Assembly: GCF_003675855.1 (NCBI RefSeq)
Contig: NZ_RCIH01000008.1
Coordinates: 1-64,000 of the forward strand
Source of the DNA: Halostella salina
GTDB lineage: Archaea > Halobacteriota > Halobacteria > Halobacteriales > Natronoarchaeaceae
Length of the DNA: 64,000 bases
Direction: 5' to 3'
Part shown: one piece after another, positions 60,245 to 64,000 of the stretch
Layout of the letters: every line of letters starts with the position of its first letter
Position numbering within the stretch: the first letter of the stretch is position 1
Program-made: the position numbers and the translations under genes
Notes under the pieces: model-generated
Told to the model about the DNA's origin: nothing
What the model saw: the letters and a program-made list of their open reading frames with translations, nothing else
Databases searched by the model: none

Positions 60245-61666
60245 CTACACCGCCGATCCAAGCGCCATCAGGGTTCGCTCCCCGTCTCGCGGCCCGACGA
60301 ACTGGACGCCCACGGGTGCACCGTTCACCGTCCCGGCCGGAACGGACAGGGCCGGATGTCCGGAGAGGTTGAACGGCGCCGTGTTCTCGACTGTACGAGC
60401 GAAGTCAGCGGACGTTTGGATCTCACCGAACTCCGGAGCCGCCATCGGTGTCGTGGGCGTGAGCAACGCGTCGAACTCCGTCAGGAGACCGTCGATGATG
60501 TCCGTGAACTCGGCAGCGACGCCCTGCGCTGCGACGTAGTGTTCCAGGCTCCGCTGGTTCAACGCGCCGGCCGTCAGTAGCTGGTCACGGACGTTGTCCC
60601 CGAGGTCCGGCGACTGGAGGGCGTTCGACACGGCGGTTCGCCACGGGTCGCTGTAGCCCGTTCCTGCGCCGGGTAGCTGCCCCTCGAAAACTCCGAGCGC
60701 CGCGAATTCGCTCGCGGCGATGGCCAGCGTGGCCGCGGTTGCTGTCTGATACCCCTGTACGTCGACTCGCTCCGTGTCGACGCCGGCCGTCGCAAGTGTC
60801 GATATGGCCTCGTCGACCCGGTCCGCCACGCCGTCGTCCGCGCCCGTCATCGACGAGTCAATGACGCCCACCGTCAACCCGTCGACCTCATCGCCGACGC
60901 CGTCCTCGGCGTCCCTGGTGGGTGTACTGGACAACGTCGCTGGCGCGTGAATATCGGGGCCGGCGACGGCGTCGTACACCCGTGCCACCGTTTCGACGTC
61001 CGCCGCGAGCGGACCGGGCTGGTCGAGCGACGGTGCGAGGTCCGCCAGACCGAATCGGGAGAGACTGCGGTGTGTCGGCTTCAGGCCGACGACGCCACAG
61101 AACGACGCCGGAATGCGAACGCTTCCGCCCGTGTCGCTCCCGAAGGCGGCGTCGACGAGCCCCCCGGCGACGGCGGCTCCGCTGCCGCTCGACGAACCAC
61201 CGGGGACGCGACCCTCCACCCGCGGATTGTCGGTCGGGCCGAACGCGCACGTCTCGCCGGTGGTGAAGTACGCGAACTCGTCCATGTTCGTCGTCCCGAC
61301 GACGCTCGCGCCCGCTTCTCCCAGGCGGTCGACCACGGTAGCGTGATGGTCCGGCTCGTATTCGAGCGCGTCGGACCCGCAGTGCATCGGGACACCCGCC
61401 ACGGCGAGGTTTTCCTTCACTGCCACGTCGAGGTCACCGAGTTCGCCACCCTCCGCCTCCAGAGTGAAACGGTACTGGAACGCATTGAACTCGTCGTCGC
61501 CGGGTCGAACGGCTGTCGCCCCGGCGTGATCCGGCGGTGACGGGTCGAGCGTGCCGAACTGTTCGGCTAACTCCCCCGCGCTCTCGGCGTATGCGGCGAC
61601 TTCCGCATCGTCGAGTTCGACACCGACCTGCGCGGCGAAACTTCGGACGTGGTCCTCGTATCCCAT
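60245..61666 (-). CDS. amidase signature family enzyme
   Basis: 473-residue amidase (GatA-like fold). The Ser-cisSer-Lys triad is K84 in DVAVKENLAVAGV, the cis-Ser in GGSSSGSGAAVAGGLVDAA and the nucleophile S182 in GSDTGGSVRIPASF. It hydrolyses a carboxamide to acid and ammonia. Partner genes for the tRNA amidotransferase (GatB, GatC) are absent, so a catabolic amidase is more likely. The ATG at 61666 was chosen because the upstream extension adds a hydrophobic cysteine run (MVMCCCITNT) unlike the family. Confidence 0.9.
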   Translation of the reverse strand: MGYEDHVRSFAAQVGVELDDAEVAAYAESAGELAEQFGTLDPSPPDHAGATAVRPGDDEFNAFQYRFTLEAEGGELGDLDVAVKENLAVAGVPMHCGSDALEYEPDHHATVVDRLGEAGASVVGTTNMDEFAYFTTGETCAFGPTDNPRVEGRVPGGSSSGSGAAVAGGLVDAAFGSDTGGSVRIPASFCGVVGLKPTHRSLSRFGLADLAPSLDQPGPLAADVETVARVYDAVAGPDIHAPATLSSTPTRDAEDGVGDEVDGLTVGVIDSSMTGADDGVADRVDEAISTLATAGVDTERVDVQGYQTATAATLAIAASEFAALGVFEGQLPGAGTGYSDPWRTAVSNALQSPDLGDNVRDQLLTAGALNQRSLEHYVAAQGVAAEFTDIIDGLLTEFDALLTPTTPMAAPEFGEIQTSADFARTVENTAPFNLSGHPALSVPAGTVNGAPVGVQFVGPRDGERTLMALGSAV

Positions 61667-61792
61667 GGTGTTAGTTATACAACAACACATCACCATAGCG
61701 TTACCGCTCCGGTGGGGTGAGCGGGGGAAGCGTCGTAACTGGTCAACTGAACACCAAAAACGTATGATAGCGCGTGCTGTAGGTCAGTTGGC

Positions 61793-62926
61793 ATGACAAC
61801 ACTTACCGAGAGCGACCGGGAGCAACTGCGTGCGGAGTTCGACCGACAGCTTGCGGTCGGCCTGCATCACGGTGCCCAGTTGGCCGTCTACGTCGACGGC
61901 GAACTCGTCGTGAATTTCGCCGGGGGCGAGACAGGCCCCGACGGCGACGCGACCACGACGGACACACGGCACCTCGTCTTCTCGTGTACCAAACCGTACG
62001 CCGGCGTCGGTCTCCACCAGCTCATCGAACAAGGCGAGGCAGCGTATGACGACCGGGTGGTCGACCACTGGCCGGAGTTTGCCGACGCGGGGTCCCGGAA
62101 GGCCGAGATCACGATACGACAGGTGCTCAGCCACACTGCCGGCATCCCGTACGGCGAGTTCGATGACGAGGCCGAGAAGTGGGGCGACTGGGACGCGGTC
62201 GTCCGGGCGATGGAGGAGATCGAACCGGTCTTCGAACCCGGCGAGCAGCCGGCCTACCACACGTTCAACTACGGCTGGGTCGTCGGCGAGCTGATCCGTC
62301 GCATCAGCGGCCAACACGTCGACGACTACGTCGAGGAGCACGTGTTCGACCCCCTCGGGATGGACAGGACCTCCATCGGGCTAGCGGACGACGAAGCGGA
62401 CGACGTTGCCACCCTTTCGGGGTTCGAACTGTTCGACCGGTGTCGCGACCCGGGTGAGGGGCTCGGCATCTCCGCCTCGGAGTCGGCGGCCGCGTTCAAC
62501 GAGGAGGCTGTCCATCGGGCGGTGATCCCGGCGGGCAACGGCATCGGGACCGCGAAGGACATGGCTCGGTTCTACGCGTGTCTGGCGAACGGCGGGGAAC
62601 TCGACGGCACGCGCCTTCTGGAAGCGGAGACGGTCGACGAGGCGACCCGAACCCATGCCGAGACGGAGTCCGACGGGACGCTCTCCCGCCCGGCGCGATA
62701 CGCGCTGGGGTTCTGGACCGGCGGGCTGGCGAACGATATGTTCGGTTCATACAGCCGCGAGCGGATGTTCGGCCACGCCGGCCTGGGGAGCATCTTCGGC
62801 TGGGGCGACCCGGAACTGAACGTCGGGTTCGCGTACGTCACCAACGGGATCCGCGAGGAGTCCTGGGAACACGCCGCCCGTGTCAGTGGACTGTCCGACG
62901 CCGTCCGGTTAGCGCTGCTGGACTAA
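61793..62926 (+). CDS. beta-lactamase-fold serine hydrolase (class C/esterase type)
   Basis: 377 residues. The catalytic SxxK is S64-C-T-K67 in LVFSCTKPYAGVG, the Tyr-x-Asn-like element is FNYGWVVGELIRR, and a late HAGLGSIFGW loop holds the third motif (HxG). This is the serine beta-lactamase/penicillin-binding protein/esterase EstB group. Archaea lack murein, so an esterase or peptidase role is more likely. It is divergent from the amidase gene with a 126-bp gap. Confidence 0.9.
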   Translation: MTTLTESDREQLRAEFDRQLAVGLHHGAQLAVYVDGELVVNFAGGETGPDGDATTTDTRHLVFSCTKPYAGVGLHQLIEQGEAAYDDRVVDHWPEFADAGSRKAEITIRQVLSHTAGIPYGEFDDEAEKWGDWDAVVRAMEEIEPVFEPGEQPAYHTFNYGWVVGELIRRISGQHVDDYVEEHVFDPLGMDRTSIGLADDEADDVATLSGFELFDRCRDPGEGLGISASESAAAFNEEAVHRAVIPAGNGIGTAKDMARFYACLANGGELDGTRLLEAETVDEATRTHAETESDGTLSRPARYALGFWTGGLANDMFGSYSRERMFGHAGLGSIFGWGDPELNVGFAYVTNGIREESWEHAARVSGLSDAVRLALLD

Positions 62927-63080
62927 CGCACAGCTGGCTGGGAATCTCGACGCTGTGCGTTTGTCACAGACGACTCGGCAGTACTCGTCACCTCCGGAAC
63001 TACGGCTGTCTCTCCGGACCCAACCGATCGATTCTCCTGCGTCTCATGCTTGATTCAGCCAGCTTAGACGTGCGATAGAG

Positions 63081-63130
63081 TCAACTACCCCGCCCTACTC
63101 GCGCTGGCGCGCTCGTTGAGGACGGGGCTT
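63081..63130 (-). ncRNA. candidate TnpB guide-RNA (omega RNA) 3' scaffold hairpin
   Basis: CCCCGCCCT (63088-63096) pairs with AGGACGGGG (63119-63127), with a further GCGC-rich inner arm, across the 3' end of tnpB, whose stop codon (63095-63097) lies in the stem. On the minus strand the hairpin is followed by GGTAGTTGAC, a likely element end. TnpB systems encode their guide RNA at this place, so the RNA would run through the tnpB end with the guide lying beyond about 63080. Extent is inferred. Confidence 0.55.
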
Positions 63131-64000
63131 GTCCATGAACTCGGCCTCGAACCCTTCCGGGTGGGCGGTGAATCCGTCGCTCGGCGTCACTGTTCCAGAC
63201 TTCAGGGCAAGTTGACTGTCGCCCGTCCGCCGAGACGACTGTTGGCCTCGACGGACGTACCGCATCCCGATGTTCTTCGCCGCGTTGTAGTCCGCGTTCG
63301 CTTCCGCCTCGCACTTCACGCACCGGAAGTCGGTTCGAGTCGGGCGATTCTCATCCGCCGTGAACCCACACTCGGCGCACCGCTGAGACGTGTACGCCGA
63401 ACCGACTTGCTTCACCGAGATACCCTCTGCCTCGGCTTTGTACGCTACTTGCTCGTAGAGCGTTCGGAACGCCCACTTGTGCCCCCACGATGCACCCGTT
63501 CGGTCGCGGATGTCCGTCAAGTCCTCGAACGCAATTATGTCACAGTCGTATCGGAGTGCTTCGTCTACGATAGCGTTGGACGCTTGGTGGAGTACGTCCC
63601 GAACGTAGCGAAGTTCACGGCCACTCGACCGTTCGAGCGTCCGGTGGGCGCTTCGCGTCCCGGTCTGTTGAAGTCCGGCACGCACCTTCTCAAACTCGCG
63701 GAGGTCATGAGCTAGCTCTCGCCCGCTGAAGAAGTACGCCGTGCTGGTGACGGCGAGGTTTTCGATACCGAGGTCAACCCCGAGGACCGTTCCGTCCTCG
63801 GCGGTGTTCCGCTCGGTGTCGTTCTTGGGTCGGCGAAAGCCGATGTGCAGGAAGTACTCGCCGTCACGGGCGGTGAGCGTACTTTCCGTGACGCTCCACT
63901 CGTCGGAGTCAAGATACTGTCGTTGGTAGCCATCGTCGGCGTCGGGCAGCGCAAGGTCACATCGGACGCGACTTTCCGTGGTGGAGAGGGACACTGTGTC
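63095..64000 (-). CDS. tnpB: TnpB (IS200/IS605-type RNA-guided nuclease), N-terminal part outside window
   Basis: The C-terminal 302 residues, to the stop at 63095, are visible; about 100 or more N-terminal residues lie beyond the edge. The RuvC nuclease residues are all present: Asp in VLGVDLGIENLAV, Glu in DIIAFEDLTDIRD and Asp in ANADYNAAKNIGMR. The zinc-finger insertion has CAECGFTADEN and FRCVKCEAE. TnpB is guided by an RNA from the element's end to keep the element in place. No TnpA gene is in the window, so the element may be non-autonomous or a TnpB-only (IS1341) type. The C-terminal tail is basic. Confidence 0.92.
   Translation of the reverse strand, partial: DTVSLSTTESRVRCDLALPDADDGYQRQYLDSDEWSVTESTLTARDGEYFLHIGFRRPKNDTERNTAEDGTVLGVDLGIENLAVTSTAYFFSGRELAHDLREFEKVRAGLQQTGTRSAHRTLERSSGRELRYVRDVLHQASNAIVDEALRYDCDIIAFEDLTDIRDRTGASWGHKWAFRTLYEQVAYKAEAEGISVKQVGSAYTSQRCAECGFTADENRPTRTDFRCVKCEAEANADYNAAKNIGMRYVRRGQQSSRRTGDSQLALKSGTVTPSDGFTAHPEGFEAEFMDKPRPQRARQRE

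Noticed and set aside
60245-61666. Assignment of the amidase as GatA of the tRNA amidotransferase
   Set aside because: GatB and GatC are absent from the neighbourhood, and the C-terminal half is not close to GatA. A general amidase is the safer call.
1-64000. tRNA and rRNA genes
   Set aside because: No cloverleaf with the GTTCGA-type T-loop in proper context and no rRNA-like conserved stretch was noticed in the intergenic regions. A covariance-model scan was not possible here.

Overview
The window is haloarchaeal: very GC-rich with GC-biased third positions, strongly acidic proteins, and family types that are typical of Halobacteria (HTH-10/bat-type regulators, a HalX response regulator, a 7TM-PAS histidine kinase, Tat-type lipoproteins, an Orc1/Cdc6 next to its own repeat array). 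Several starts sit about 25-30 bp downstream of TATA-like elements, as expected for leaderless archaeal mRNAs. An Orc1/Cdc6 gene embedded in 12 copies of one origin repeat, a ParA-type ATPase with its own repeat-rich upstream region, a toxin-antitoxin pair and insertion sequences suggest a large secondary replicon (megaplasmid or minichromosome). A chromosomal segment with an extra origin is not excluded.

Layout. 1-3.0 kb: divergent proline-catabolism genes (P5C dehydrogenase, cut by the window edge, and an AT-rich proline dehydrogenase), then an IS6-type transposase. 3-6.6 kb: a NuoF-like flavoprotein, an S66 peptidase, a pirin. 6.6-9.1 kb: replication origin with orc1/cdc6. 9.1-18 kb: VOC protein, M24-fold hydrolase, cupin, duplicated EthD protein, HD protein, epimerase, ThDP enzyme, luciferase-like oxidoreductase and an IclR regulator. 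18-20 kb: E1 beta and E1 alpha of a 2-oxoacid dehydrogenase. 20-29 kb: LUD protein plus LutB-LutA fusion (lactate-type oxidation), a complete Liv-type ABC importer with fused permeases, and a GlcD-type FAD oxidase. 29-36 kb: phenylacetate catabolism (paaA, paaB, paaC, paaD plus a separate zinc-ribbon protein, a paaI-type thioesterase, paaK, MaoC, VOC) with an HTH-10 regulator. 36-45 kb: RND/MMPL exporter and a signalling cluster. 45-48.8 kb: Tat lipoprotein, RNase H, BolA plus CGFS glutaredoxin, and the par locus. 48.8-55.5 kb: ectoine-hydrolase-like protein, VapBC, 2-hydroxyacid dehydrogenase, M20 amidohydrolase, threonine ammonia-lyase, class V aminotransferase. 55.5-64 kb: small membrane and hypothetical proteins, a SufS-SufU fusion with a DUF302 protein, an amidase, a beta-lactamase-fold hydrolase, and an RNA-guided TnpB nuclease cut by the window edge.

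Together the genes describe a catabolic accessory replicon: import of amino-acid-like substrates and oxidation of proline, lactate-type acids, branched 2-oxoacids and phenylacetate, under local IclR, HTH-10 and kinase control. The least ordinary items are the origin array on both sides of orc1, the paired palindromic operator abutting vapB, the SufS-SufU fusion, a 38-base perfect palindrome inside the IS6 transposase gene, a hairpin insertion in the N-box of a histidine kinase, and the ParA whose P-loop lacks the signature lysine.
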